A stretch of 64,000 nucleotides of DNA, taken from assembly GCA_021413965.1 (NCBI GenBank), contig JAIOPI010000022.1, positions 1 to 64,000 of the forward strand, given 5' to 3'. This document shows positions 43,501 to 52,270 of this stretch, one piece after another; position 1 is the first letter of the stretch; each line of letters begins with the position of its first letter. Origin of the DNA: Lentisphaerota bacterium (GTDB taxonomy: Bacteria > Verrucomicrobiota > Kiritimatiellia > UBA8416 > JAIOPI01). The notes under the pieces were generated by a model that was not told the DNA's origin, did no database searches, and was given only the letters and a program-made list of their open reading frames with translations. A program made the translations under genes and the position numbers.

Positions 43501-46500
43501 TGATGCGTACAAGGAGCAATCCGGTGGTGGAGTCTGGTGCGCGGAGGGCGGCGTGGTCTCCAATTGCGTGGTCACGGGGAACACGGCGGCCAGGTTCGGC
43601 GCCGGCGCAGCCTATGGAACACTCTACCGCTGCACCGTCAGCGGCAACCAGGCTGCCAGCTACGGGGGCGGCAGCTTCTTCGCCACGCTGGTGAACTGCC
43701 GCGTCGCCGCCAATTCCGCCTTCCGCGGCGGGGGCACGTACTACGGAACCAACGTCAACTGCACCATCGTCACGAATGTCGCCACCCACCTCGGCGGCGG
43801 CACCTATGTCGGCGCCAGCGTGAACTGCATCATCTTCGGCAATACCGCCTCCAATGCCCTCTATGCCAATTACAGCAGCGGCGCCTTCGCCTACACCTGC
43901 ACAGGGCCAGCCAAACCCGCCGGCTCCGGTAACGTCACCAATGACCCGCTGTTCGTTAACGCGCCCGCCGGCGACTACCGCCTCCGTCCCTTCTCCCCGG
44001 CCCTCGACAGCGGCACCAACCTGGACGGAATGGCGGACGGTCTCGACCTCGCCGGCAACGCGCGACTGGTTGACGGCAACGAGGACGGCACCAGCACCGT
44101 CGACCTCGGCGCCTATGAATTCCAGTTGGGGACGGTGTATCCGCAGACGCGTTACGTCGATGCCGCCAGCGCCAGCCCGGCCGCTCCGTACGTGACCTGG
44201 GCCACCGCCGCCCGTGAGATCCAGGATGCCGTGGACATCGCGAACGAGGGCGACACCATTCTCGTGACGAACGGACTCTACAACACCGGCGGCCGGACCG
44301 TGTTCGGCGCGCTGAGCAATCGCGTGGCCATCACCAAGGCCGTCGTCGTCCAGAGTGTGGGCGGGCCGAGCGTCACGCAAATCGCCGGCCAGGGCCCCAA
44401 TGGCAGCAGCGCCGTGCGTTGCGCCTACGTGACGAGCGGCGCCGCGCTGATCGGATTCACCCTCAGGGATGGCGCCACCCGCACGACGGGCGATGCGTAC
44501 CGGGAGCAGAGCGGCGGCGGGGTCTGGTGTGCGGAGGGCGGCGTAGTCTCCAACTGCGTGATCGCCGGCAACTCGGCGGCGCGCTTCGGCGGAGGTGCCG
44601 CCTATGGCCAACTCTACGCCTGCGTCGTCAGCGGCAACCGCGCCGACAGCTATGGCGGCGGGGCTTTCTATGCCGCACTTTGGAACAGCCTCGTCGCGTC
44701 CAACTCGGCCATCCGCGGCGGCGGCACCTATTACGCCACCAACGTGAATGGCACGATCGTCGCCAATACCGCCACCCACCTCGGCGGCGGCACCTATGTC
44801 GGCAGCAGCATGAACTGCATCATCTTCGGCAATACCGCCTCCAATGCCGTCTATGCCAATTACAGCAGCGGCACCTTTGCCTTCTCCTGCACCGGCCCCG
44901 TCAAGCCCATCGGCCCCGGCAACTTCAACAGCGATCCGCAATTCGCTAATGCGCCGGCCGGCAGCTTCCGCCTCGACCCGTCCTCCCCTGCTATCGACGC
45001 CGGCACCAATCAGCCGTGGATGACGGGGGACACGGATCTTGACGGACACGCGCGTCTCGTTGACGGCAATCAGGACGGCGCGACAACCGTCGATGTCGGC
45101 GCGTACGAAGTCCAGTTGGAGCCAGCCGTGCCGCAAACCCGTTACGTCGATGCCGCCAGCGCCACGCCCGCCGCGCCCTATCTCGACTGGACCACCGCGG
45201 CACGAACCATCCAGGACGCCCTGGACGTTTCGCTGGACGGCGACACCATCCTCGTCACCAATGGCGTCTACAACAGCGGGGGCCGGGTTGTCTTCGGGAC
45301 CTTGGCCAACCGCGTCGCCATCACCAGGGCCATCGTCGTCCGGAGCGTCGGCGGACCGGACGTCACCCACATCGTGGGCCAGGGCCCCAATGGCAACAGC
45401 GCGGTGCGCGGTGCCTATCTCGCCAACGGGGCCGCACTCATCGGGTTCACGCTCCGGGGCGGCGCCACGCGCACCCTCGGCGACGCGTACCGGGAGCAGA
45501 GCGGCGGCGGCGTCTGGTGCGCCGATGGCGGCGTGGTCTCCAACTGCGTGATCACCGGCAACACGGCGGCCAGGTACGGCGGGGGTGCCGCCTACGGCAC
45601 GCTGTACCGCTGCACCGTTTCCGGAAATCAGGCCGCCAACTATGGCGGCGGGACGTTCTTTGCCACGGCCTGGAGCACCCTCATGACCGCCAACAGCGCC
45701 CCGCGTGGCGGGGGCACGTACTACGGCACCAACATCAACTGCACGATCGTGACCAACAGCGCCTCCTATCTCGGCGGCGGAACGTACGTCGGCAGCAGCG
45801 TGAACGGTATCGTCTGCGACAACTCCGCCTCCAACGCCGCTTCCGCCAACTACAGCAGTGGCACCTTCGCCTATACCTGCACCGGCCCCGTTAAGCCCGC
45901 CGGCATCGGCAACATCACCAACGACCCGCAGTTCATCAATGCCCTCGCCGGCGATTTCCGGCTCGCCGCCTCATCGCCCGCCCTCGACGCCGGCATCAAT
46001 CAGTCCTGGATGACCGCCGCGCTGGATCTGGATGGCCAGGCGCGACTCGCCGACGGGAACGCCGATGGCTCCGCCGTGGTCGATCTCGGGGCCTACGAGG
46101 CCCCTGTTCCGTTGCCCGGCGTGGGCTCCCTGCCGTCCCCCGACCGCCCGCTCGCCGACGCGTCAGCGGCCCCGTCATGGCGGGCGTCGGCTTCCCGGCG
46201 CGATGAGTTGCCGCGTCGCGAAGCGGACGCCGTCCCTGAAGCCTGGCCGCGCATCTGGGCCAGCAGCAGCGCGGGACCGCAGCATCCGCCGGCGAACCTG
46301 CTGGATGGCAATACCAACACGTGCTGGATCGGCCAGCCCAACGCCTCCCCCTGGCGAATCATCGTCGACCTCGGCCACGTGACGCGCGCGCGCGGGCTCG
46401 ATGTCCGTTTTGTGGATCCGCCATGGTCCAACATGGGCGTCGTCGGCAGCGCCGATGCGTTGACCTGGTTCGCGGTCAGCGGGAGCACGAATACCCTGGC

Positions 46501-46591
46501 GCCGGTCCGCCATTTCTACCTGAATCTCTGGACTGATGACGGCGCCACCAATCCGCCCGCCATCCGTGAAATCATCCTGCAGGCGCCGTAA
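40547..46591 (+). CDS. Giant secreted M6-type metalloprotease with BACON, beta-helix and discoidin-like domains
   Basis: 2014 residues. Signal peptide 1-28; propeptide-like region (TLHLTLHGDERFHWLEDEHG) typical of M6 proteases; catalytic HETGH near 322 followed by FFGLPDLYD. Then two BACON-like domains, the first before and the second after a Thr/Ser run (about 638-665) and a choice-of-anchor D-like domain. Residues 870-1859 are three 330-residue beta-helix repeats, each rich in GGG-x-Y and SNC-x-IV turns. The last 135 residues resemble an F5/8 type C (discoidin) domain (PANLLDGNTNTCWIGQPN, then WRIIVDLGHVTRARGL). Probably exported and carbohydrate- or surface-binding. Confidence 0.88.
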   Translation: MVTRRLGFLLVLSLGLCMPRQSAAMQASPHPFEARQPDGATLHLTLHGDERFHWLEDEHGYTTLRENGRYVYARRDTGGHLVATPLVVGRDDPAAAGLTRRILPAPAVVRSLQSSALPAPSESVPGPEAVQPNGTVKNVVILMRFSNHTTRTLPSVADVDTIFNAVGGDPVLAPSGSVRDLYLENSYGAMTINSTVFAWVTLPNTETYYANGQSGLSTKIWEAITAALNLADPLINFSQFDADADGKVDAIAFVHSGYAAEWGGTDSSGTYYTSRIWSHRWSIPTWTSAEGIKVSAYHINPALWGTSGTSPGRIGVICHETGHFFGLPDLYDTDGGGEGIGSYCMMANSWGFSNDQLHPPHFSAWSKIFLGWITPTVLSAPGVYAIPQAETSPAVFRINQGFPSTEYLLVENREPVGFESTMPAGGLAVWHVDEAKAGNTAEGYPGQAGWPANNNHYKVALLQADGLYQLERGQNRGDSGDLYRASGVSAITPTTVPSTVSYQNGVTTTTRNQLTDIGVPGASMTFTYSLTSVLTVSPTNAFDSAGAVGGPFIPSSQVCVLTNRSASSITWTATRSQPWLSLSPTNGVLAAGAVANVTLSINSAANALAPGAYADAVLFTNLTNAGDFTTHPVSLAVASTTTTTTTTSTTSSTTTTTTSTTSTTALAPPQLFVSPPALDFGAVPVGQVSNLDVVVTNAGGQPLSGTVSVLPPFALATNAFIVDGGSATAISVTFTPPGVGNYSNDLEFTSDGGQARCSVSGTGTPIASLALSPSTLFVAVRVGNAPTAQTFDVWNATTGTLAYAVSSDAAWLSATPAGGSSTGEHDPIAITCDTTLLTPDRYTGTLTISATEALDSPQTVTVTLDVLAPQTHFVSSSSTTPVPPYTNWTTAAQTIQDAVDVSEDGDTVLVTNGTYNAGGRIVFGALSNRVAITRAVTVQSVGGPAVTRISGQGPNGNSAVRGAYVSSGAALIGFTLSDGATRTTGDAYKEQSGGGVWCAEGGVVSNCVVTGNTAARFGAGAAYGTLYRCTVSGNQAASYGGGSFFATLVNCRVAANSAFRGGGTYYGTNVNCTIVTNVATHLGGGTYVGASVNCIIFGNTASNALYANYSSGAFAYTCTGPAKPAGSGNVTNDPLFVNAPAGDYRLRPFSPALDSGTNLDGMADGLDLAGNARLVDGNEDGTSTVDLGAYEFQLGTVYPQTRYVDAASASPAAPYVTWATAAREIQDAVDIANEGDTILVTNGLYNTGGRTVFGALSNRVAITKAVVVQSVGGPSVTQIAGQGPNGSSAVRCAYVTSGAALIGFTLRDGATRTTGDAYREQSGGGVWCAEGGVVSNCVIAGNSAARFGGGAAYGQLYACVVSGNRADSYGGGAFYAALWNSLVASNSAIRGGGTYYATNVNGTIVANTATHLGGGTYVGSSMNCIIFGNTASNAVYANYSSGTFAFSCTGPVKPIGPGNFNSDPQFANAPAGSFRLDPSSPAIDAGTNQPWMTGDTDLDGHARLVDGNQDGATTVDVGAYEVQLEPAVPQTRYVDAASATPAAPYLDWTTAARTIQDALDVSLDGDTILVTNGVYNSGGRVVFGTLANRVAITRAIVVRSVGGPDVTHIVGQGPNGNSAVRGAYLANGAALIGFTLRGGATRTLGDAYREQSGGGVWCADGGVVSNCVITGNTAARYGGGAAYGTLYRCTVSGNQAANYGGGTFFATAWSTLMTANSAPRGGGTYYGTNINCTIVTNSASYLGGGTYVGSSVNGIVCDNSASNAASANYSSGTFAYTCTGPVKPAGIGNITNDPQFINALAGDFRLAASSPALDAGINQSWMTAALDLDGQARLADGNADGSAVVDLGAYEAPVPLPGVGSLPSPDRPLADASAAPSWRASASRRDELPRREADAVPEAWPRIWASSSAGPQHPPANLLDGNTNTCWIGQPNASPWRIIVDLGHVTRARGLDVRFVDPPWSNMGVVGSADALTWFAVSGSTNTLAPVRHFYLNLWTDDGATNPPAIREIILQAP
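43154..46123 (+). repeat. Three tandem 990-bp coding repeats
   Basis: Equivalent codons (the Gln of QTHFV, QTRYV and QTRYV) lie at 43154, 44144 and 45134, exactly 990 bases (330 codons) apart, three times in a row without length change. Many stretches are identical over 20 or more bases between units, for example around the GGGVWCAEGGVVSNCV block. The uniform length and high similarity suggest recent duplication or concerted exchange. Confidence 0.85.
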
Positions 46592-46623
46592 CGGACCAAC
46601 GCGCCCCGCTTCCCCGGCACTCT

Positions 46624-48135
46624 ATGAACATCGACTATCTGCAACGGATCCTCACCGCGCGTGTCTACGACGTCGCCGTCGAGACGCCGCTCGAACGCGC
46701 CCCCAACCTGTCTCTTCGGCTGAACAACACGCTGCTGCTCAAACGCGAGGATATGCAGCCCGTGTTCTCCTTCAAAGTCCGCGGGGCCTACAACATGATG
46801 GCCAACCTCTCGCCGGCGGCCCTGGCGCGCGGCGTCATCGCCGCCTCCGCCGGCAACCACGCACAGGGCGTGGCACTTGCCGCGCAGAAACTCACCTGCC
46901 GCGCGACCATCGTCATGCCCGTCACCACGCCCCAAATCAAGGTCGCCGCCGTTCTGGCGCGCGGTGCGCGCGTCGTCTTGCACGGCGACGCGTACGATGA
47001 CGCCTACCGGGAAGCCGTGTCGCTTGCCCGCCGTCACAAGCTCGTCTTCGTGCATCCCTACGATGATCCGGATGTGATCGCCGGGCAGGGCACCATGGGC
47101 ATGGAAATCCTGCGCCAGTCGCCGCAGGCGATCGATGCGATCTTTGCCCCCGTCGGCGGCGGCGGGCTGATCGCCGGCATCGCCGCCTACGTCAAGCGGC
47201 TCCGCCCACAGGTGGAAATCATCGGGGTCGAACCCGTGGATGCCGATGCCATGTACCGCTCGCTTAAGGCCGGCCGGCGCGTCCGGCTCGACCAGGTGGG
47301 CCTGTTCGCCGACGGCGTCGCCGTCAAGCAGGTCGGTCGCGAAACCTTTCGCCTCTGTCGCCAGTTCGTCGATGACGTGGTCCGCGTCGACACCGATGCC
47401 ATGTGCGCGGCGATCAAGGATGTGTTCGAAGACACCCGCGCCGTGCTTGAGCCCGCCGGCGCGCTCGCCATTGCGGGCGCCAAGGCGTGGGTCGAGCGCA
47501 AGCGCGCCCGCGGTCGCACCCTGGTGGCCATCGCCAGCGGCGCCAATGTGAATTTCGACCGCCTGCGGTTCGTCGCCGAGGAGGCCGAACTGGGCGAAAA
47601 GCGCGAAGCGGTGCTGGCCGTCACCATTCCGGAACAACCCGGCAGTTTCCGCACGTTCTGCGCCTGGCTGGGACCGCGCAACGTGACCGAGTTCAACTAC
47701 CGCTATGCCAGCACGCGCGAGGCGCAGGTGTTTGTCGGCGTGCAGGTCCGGAACCGGGATGAAACGGCCCGGCTCGTGCGCTCGCTGCAACGCCACGGAC
47801 TGCAAACGCTCGACCTCAGCGACGATGAGCTCGCCAAGTGGCATGTGCGCCACATGGTCGGCGGCCACGCTCCCGGCCTTGCGCATGAAGTCCTTTACCG
47901 GTTTGAATTCCCGGAACGCCCCGGCGCGCTGATGAAGTTTCTCAACAGCATGCGCCACGGCTGGAACATCAGTCTCTTCCATTACCGGAATCACGGCGCC
48001 GATTACGGACGCGTGCTGGTCGGCATCCAGGTCCCGCCCCGCGACAAGGCCGCCTTCCGCGCCTTTCTCGCCAAGCTGGGGTATCCGTACCAGAACGAAT
48101 CCCGCAATCCCGCCTACCGCCTGTTCCTCGGCTGA
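46624..48135 (+). CDS. ilvA: Threonine dehydratase (biosynthetic)
   Basis: 503 residues. PLP Lys51 sits in SFKVRGAYNMM; phosphate-binding SAGNHAQGVALAA and the glycine loop GGGGLIAGIAAY are present. The C-terminal third has two ACT-like regulatory units (AVTIPEQPGSFRTFCAWLG and EFPERPGALMKFLNSM), as in the allosteric, isoleucine-inhibited enzyme. It makes 2-oxobutanoate from threonine for isoleucine synthesis. No ribosome site precedes the ATG. Single gene with 32 bases to the protease gene. Confidence 0.95.
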   Translation: MNIDYLQRILTARVYDVAVETPLERAPNLSLRLNNTLLLKREDMQPVFSFKVRGAYNMMANLSPAALARGVIAASAGNHAQGVALAAQKLTCRATIVMPVTTPQIKVAAVLARGARVVLHGDAYDDAYREAVSLARRHKLVFVHPYDDPDVIAGQGTMGMEILRQSPQAIDAIFAPVGGGGLIAGIAAYVKRLRPQVEIIGVEPVDADAMYRSLKAGRRVRLDQVGLFADGVAVKQVGRETFRLCRQFVDDVVRVDTDAMCAAIKDVFEDTRAVLEPAGALAIAGAKAWVERKRARGRTLVAIASGANVNFDRLRFVAEEAELGEKREAVLAVTIPEQPGSFRTFCAWLGPRNVTEFNYRYASTREAQVFVGVQVRNRDETARLVRSLQRHGLQTLDLSDDELAKWHVRHMVGGHAPGLAHEVLYRFEFPERPGALMKFLNSMRHGWNISLFHYRNHGADYGRVLVGIQVPPRDKAAFRAFLAKLGYPYQNESRNPAYRLFLG

Positions 48136-48249
48136 GCCGGTCACCTGCCCCTCGCGCGCGGCAACAGGACGCATCGATCGCCATCGCCCGCGCGATGGGG
48201 GCGACCGGGATGCGCCCCGGGGATCCCGCCCCCGCCCTGAATTCCCCGT

Positions 48250-48278
48250 TTGTGATGATCCCGCGCTTTCGCTACACT
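48250..48278 (+). promoter_or_regulatory. Predicted promoter of the oppA gene
   Basis: TTGTGA (48250-48255) and TACACT (48273-48278) are 17 bases apart; the ATG follows after 11 bases, so the leader would be only about four to six bases. No ribosome site is visible. This resembles the arrangement at 40513-40547. Confidence 0.4.
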
Positions 48279-48289
48279 CCGCCCCTTAC

Positions 48290-49906
48290 ATGAAGAACAC
48301 ATCCTTCGCCCTGCTCGGCTTCGCCCTCCTCGCACTCACCGTCACCGCCTGCGCGCGCCGCGAAACTCCGGTTCAAGCCGGCAACCGGGACCAGATTCTC
48401 CACATCGGCAACCTGTCCGAACCGCAGGACCTCGACCCTCATACCATCACCGGCGTCCAGGAACACCACGTCCTGTTTGCCTTGCTCGAAGGGCTCGTCA
48501 CCGAAGACCCGAAAGACCTGCACCCCACGCCCGGCGTCGCGGAACGCTGGACCGTGTCCGACGACGGCTGCGTCTACACGTTCTTTCTGCGCCCGGATTC
48601 GCGCTGGTCCAACGGCGACCCCGTCACGGCCGCGGATTTCCTCTTCTCCTTCCAGCGCATCCTCTCCCCCAACCTCGGCGCGCCCTACGCCTACATGCTT
48701 TTCGTGATCAAGGGCGCCGAGGCCTTCAACCGCGGCGAGGCCCAGGACTTCGCCACCGTCGGCGCCCGCGCCATCGATCCGCATACGCTGGAAATCACGC
48801 TCACGGCGCCTGTGCCCTACTTCCTGACCACGCTCAATCATCACTCCTGGTACCCGGTGCACCCGCCCACCATCCTGAAGTTCGGTGCCATCGACCAGAT
48901 CGGCCTGCCGTGGACGAAGGCGGGCAACTTCGTGGGCAACGGCCCCTTCACGCTGCAATCCTGGGCGCCCGGGGACAAGATCGTCGTGCGCAAAAGTTCC
49001 AACTACTGGGACCGGGCCAACATCCGCTTGAACGAGATCCATTTCTACGCGATCGGCGACAACAACATCGAAGAGCGGTCCTTCCGCGCCGGGCAGCTGC
49101 ACGTGACGGGCACCGTGCCCATCGATCGCATCGCGTACTACCAGAAGGAGCATCCCGAACTGCTGCGCCTCGATCCCTACCTGGGCACCTACTACTACCT
49201 GTTGAACACCACGCGCCCGCCGCTCAACGACGTGCGCGTACGGCGTGCCCTCGCCATGGCTGTCGATCGGGCGCGCCTGGTGCGCTATGTGACGCTTGGC
49301 GGCGAAACGCCTGCCTTCAATTTCACCACGCCCGACACCGCCGGCTACACCAGCCGCGCCCGCCTGCCCTTCGAGCCGAAGACCGCACAGCAGCTCCTCG
49401 CCGAAGCCGGTTTCCCCGGCGGGCAGAACTTCCCGAAACTGGAACTCCTCTACAACACCTCCGACGCCCACGGCCGCATCGCGCAGGCCATCCAGCAGAT
49501 GTGGAAGGAGACCCTCGGCATTGAGGTGCAGCTGGTGAACATGGAGTGGAAGGTCTACATGGCCCAGACCGACCAGCACAAATACGACATTGCCCGCGCC
49601 GGCTGGATCGGCGACTACGCGGATCCCAACACGTTCCTCGACATGTGGGTCACCGGCGGCGGCAACAACCGTGCCGTCTGGTCGAATCCCGAATACGACC
49701 GCCTCATCGCCGAGGCCGCCCGCACGCGCGACACCACGGCGCGATTCGAATGCTTCCAGCGCGCCGAACAACTCCTCATGGACGAGGCGCCGATCCTCCC
49801 GCTCTACTTCTACAAGAGCAAGTCCCTCGTCGCCCCGTCCGTCCGCGGGTGGTACCCCAACCTGCTCGACCGCCACCCCTACAACCGCGTCTACCTCGAG
49901 CCCTGA
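48290..49906 (+). CDS. oppA: Oligopeptide-binding lipoprotein OppA-like
   Basis: 538 residues. A lipobox (LTVTAC, Cys at 21) marks a lipoprotein. SBP_bac_5 hallmarks are strong: LSEPQDLDPHTITGV, then SRWSNGDPVTAADFLFSFQR, NDVRVRRALAMAVDRARLVR and WIGDYADPNTFLDMWVTGGG. It captures peptides outside the membrane for the OppBC permease encoded next. Ends 266 bases before the oppB-type gene; that gap has no gene. Confidence 0.92.
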   Translation: MKNTSFALLGFALLALTVTACARRETPVQAGNRDQILHIGNLSEPQDLDPHTITGVQEHHVLFALLEGLVTEDPKDLHPTPGVAERWTVSDDGCVYTFFLRPDSRWSNGDPVTAADFLFSFQRILSPNLGAPYAYMLFVIKGAEAFNRGEAQDFATVGARAIDPHTLEITLTAPVPYFLTTLNHHSWYPVHPPTILKFGAIDQIGLPWTKAGNFVGNGPFTLQSWAPGDKIVVRKSSNYWDRANIRLNEIHFYAIGDNNIEERSFRAGQLHVTGTVPIDRIAYYQKEHPELLRLDPYLGTYYYLLNTTRPPLNDVRVRRALAMAVDRARLVRYVTLGGETPAFNFTTPDTAGYTSRARLPFEPKTAQQLLAEAGFPGGQNFPKLELLYNTSDAHGRIAQAIQQMWKETLGIEVQLVNMEWKVYMAQTDQHKYDIARAGWIGDYADPNTFLDMWVTGGGNNRAVWSNPEYDRLIAEAARTRDTTARFECFQRAEQLLMDEAPILPLYFYKSKSLVAPSVRGWYPNLLDRHPYNRVYLEP

Positions 49907-50172
49907 TTCTCGGAACCCATCCGAATCGGCAGCGCCGCGCAGCGGCAACCGTCGCCCCCACCGCCCCACCCCAAGCGTCATCCGAACTCGCCATCGCCCC
50001 GTCCCCCGCGGGGCGATCGGCGAGGGCTATCGTGGTGCGCGTTTGGCTGCCCGCCCACACGCGCCTCGCACGCGCCCCACGATCACCGACGCTTCCGCGT
50101 TGTCGCTGGCCCGCCAATCTGCTACCCCTGTGCATCCGCGCGTCGTGGCGAGGCGCGGCGCCCGAAACAACC

Positions 50173-51105
50173 ATGCGCTCCATCTTGCGATTCGTCATCA
50201 GCCGCCTGCTGCAGGCCATCCCGGTGCTGCTCGCCGTCGTGACGCTCACCTTCTTCCTGATCCGGCTCGCGCCGGGCGGGCCCTTCACCAGTGAAAAGTC
50301 CTACTCACCCGAGGCCCTTGCGCGCCTCAACGCCCACTACGGCCTCGACGATCCCCTGCTCGTCCAGTATGCCCACTACATCGGCCGCGCCGCCCGCGGT
50401 GATCTCGGCCCGTCCTTGAAGTACACCAACCGCACCGTCAACGCCATCATCGCGGATGCCTTCCCCGTCTCGCTCGAACTCGGGATGTGGGCCCTGCTCT
50501 TCGCCCTCGCGGTAGGCATCCCCGCCGGCGTGATCGCGGCCCTGCGATCGCACACCGCCCTCGATCACGTGCCCATGGCGCTCGCCATGACCGGCATTTG
50601 CCTGCCGTCCTTCGTCCTCGGGCCGCTGCTCACGCTCGGACTCGCGCTGGGGCTCGGCTGGTTTAACGCCGCCGGCTGGGACACGCCCTCCGACCGCGTG
50701 CTGCCCGCCGTCACGCTGGGCGCCGCCTACGCCGCCTACCTCGCGCGCCTGACCCGCGGCAGCATGCTCGATGTCCTCCCGCTGGACTACATCCGCACCG
50801 CACGCGCCAAGGGCGCCTCGCCCTGGCGCATCGTCACCCGCCACGCGCTGCGCAACGCCCTCCTGCCGGTCGTGTCCTTCCTGGGCCCCGCGGCGGCCGG
50901 GCTGATCACCGGATCGTTTGTCGTGGAAACCGTCTTCCACATCCCCGGCCTTGGCACCATGTTCGTCACCGGAGCCTTCAACCGCGACTACACACTGGTC
51001 CTCGGCCTCGTCGTCTTCTACGGCGCCCTTGTCGTGCTCTTCAACGCCATCGTCGACCTCCTCCTCGCCGTGCTCGATCCCCGCACACGGAAGGGGCTCG
51101 CATGA
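50173..51105 (+). CDS. oppB: Oligopeptide ABC permease OppB
   Basis: 310 residues, standard OppB length. RFVISRLLQAIPVLLAVVTL then FFLIRLAPGGPFTSEK, HYGLDDPLLVQYAHYI, and the EAA loop ASPWRIVTRHALRNALLPVV, FVVETVFHIPGLGTMFVTGA. Six membrane segments. The start at 50173 follows no ribosome site but matches the family start; the same frame is open upstream. Stop overlaps the next start. Confidence 0.93.
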   Translation: MRSILRFVISRLLQAIPVLLAVVTLTFFLIRLAPGGPFTSEKSYSPEALARLNAHYGLDDPLLVQYAHYIGRAARGDLGPSLKYTNRTVNAIIADAFPVSLELGMWALLFALAVGIPAGVIAALRSHTALDHVPMALAMTGICLPSFVLGPLLTLGLALGLGWFNAAGWDTPSDRVLPAVTLGAAYAAYLARLTRGSMLDVLPLDYIRTARAKGASPWRIVTRHALRNALLPVVSFLGPAAAGLITGSFVVETVFHIPGLGTMFVTGAFNRDYTLVLGLVVFYGALVVLFNAIVDLLLAVLDPRTRKGLA

Positions 51106-52004
51106 CCGAGTTCATGGCCGAGCCCAATCCGGCCGCACCACCTTCGCCGGGATTCTGGTCATCCTCATGGCAGCGCCTGCGCCATCACCGCCTGGCCATG
51201 GTGGGGCTTCTGCTGCTGGCTTTCGTCAGCCTGGCCTGCATCGGGGGCCCCTGGCTCTCCCCCTACGGTTACGAAGAGCAGCAGCTCGAGCTCGGGCCTA
51301 CGTCCACATCCGCCGCGCATTGGCTTGGCACGGATGTCCTCGGCCGCGACCAGCTCACGCGTCTGCTGTACGGCGGCCGCGTGTCCCTGCTCGTCGGCCT
51401 CTGCGCCACCGCGGTCTCGCTTGCCATCGGGCTGACCTACGGACTCATCGCCGGCTACCGGGGCGGGCGGGTGGACGCGGTGATGATGCGCGTCGTTGAT
51501 GCGCTGTACGCGCTCCCCTTCTCCGTGCTCGCCATCGTGTTGATGGTCGTCTTCGGCCGGAACTTCCTGCTGCTGTTCGTGGCCATCGGCCTCGTGGAAT
51601 GGCTCACCATGGCCCGCATCGTGCGCGGCCAGGTTCTGAGCCTGCGCGAACAGGCCTTCGTCAAGGCGGGGCGCGTGCTGGGCTACTCGCCGGCGCGCAT
51701 CATGTCCCGCCACATCCTGCCCAACATCATGGGCCCCGTGGTCGTGTACACGACGCTGACCGTGCCGCAGGTGATCCTGCTGGAGTCGTTCCTGAGTTTC
51801 CTGGGACTGGGCGTGCAGCCGCCGACCAGTTCGTGGGGGCTCCTGATTCGAAACGGGGCCGAGGTGATGGAGTCTTACCCGTGGCTGCTCCTCTGGCCGG
51901 GCCTCGCCCTGTCCATCACACTCTTCGCCCTGAACTTCGTCGGCGATGGACTTCGCGACGCCCTCGACCCGCGCTTCATCGCCCGCTCCGGCTCAAAACC
52001 CTGA
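51102..52004 (+). CDS. oppC: Oligopeptide ABC permease OppC
   Basis: 300 residues. HWLGTDVLGRDQLTRLLYGG, then EAA loop GYSPARIMSRHILPNIMGPV and SFLGLGVQPPTSSWGLLIRN are typical OppC/DppC text; TM count six. Overlaps oppB by ATGA. No ATPase genes follow; the next genes are on the other strand. OppD/OppF may be supplied by the genes at 38415-40435 or elsewhere. Confidence 0.93.
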   Translation: MTEFMAEPNPAAPPSPGFWSSSWQRLRHHRLAMVGLLLLAFVSLACIGGPWLSPYGYEEQQLELGPTSTSAAHWLGTDVLGRDQLTRLLYGGRVSLLVGLCATAVSLAIGLTYGLIAGYRGGRVDAVMMRVVDALYALPFSVLAIVLMVVFGRNFLLLFVAIGLVEWLTMARIVRGQVLSLREQAFVKAGRVLGYSPARIMSRHILPNIMGPVVVYTTLTVPQVILLESFLSFLGLGVQPPTSSWGLLIRNGAEVMESYPWLLLWPGLALSITLFALNFVGDGLRDALDPRFIARSGSKP

Positions 52005-52270
52005 CGCCCCTCCGCCTGAGCGCCGGCACATCGAGCGACCACTTGCCCTCAGCGCAGCGGTCCTTGTCCTCGAAAGGCCGTCGTCGAACACGCCATGCCG
52101 AGAACGCAAATGAGGACGAGAGGAAAGACGGACCTGTCACCGTGTTGGTGAACGTCCACCCGTTGGGCCGCGCCGCGCCCTCCGAGGTGGGCCGCGACCT
52201 CCGGGCGCGGCCTCCCCAGGAAGCCAGAGCCTGTGACGGGTCAACCAAACGGAATCAGCGAAGCGCGCGA

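Noticed and set aside
43112..45370. Long minus-strand open frame opposite the protease repeats
   Set aside because: Repeats three times with the coding repeats on the other strand; no domain or ribosome site.
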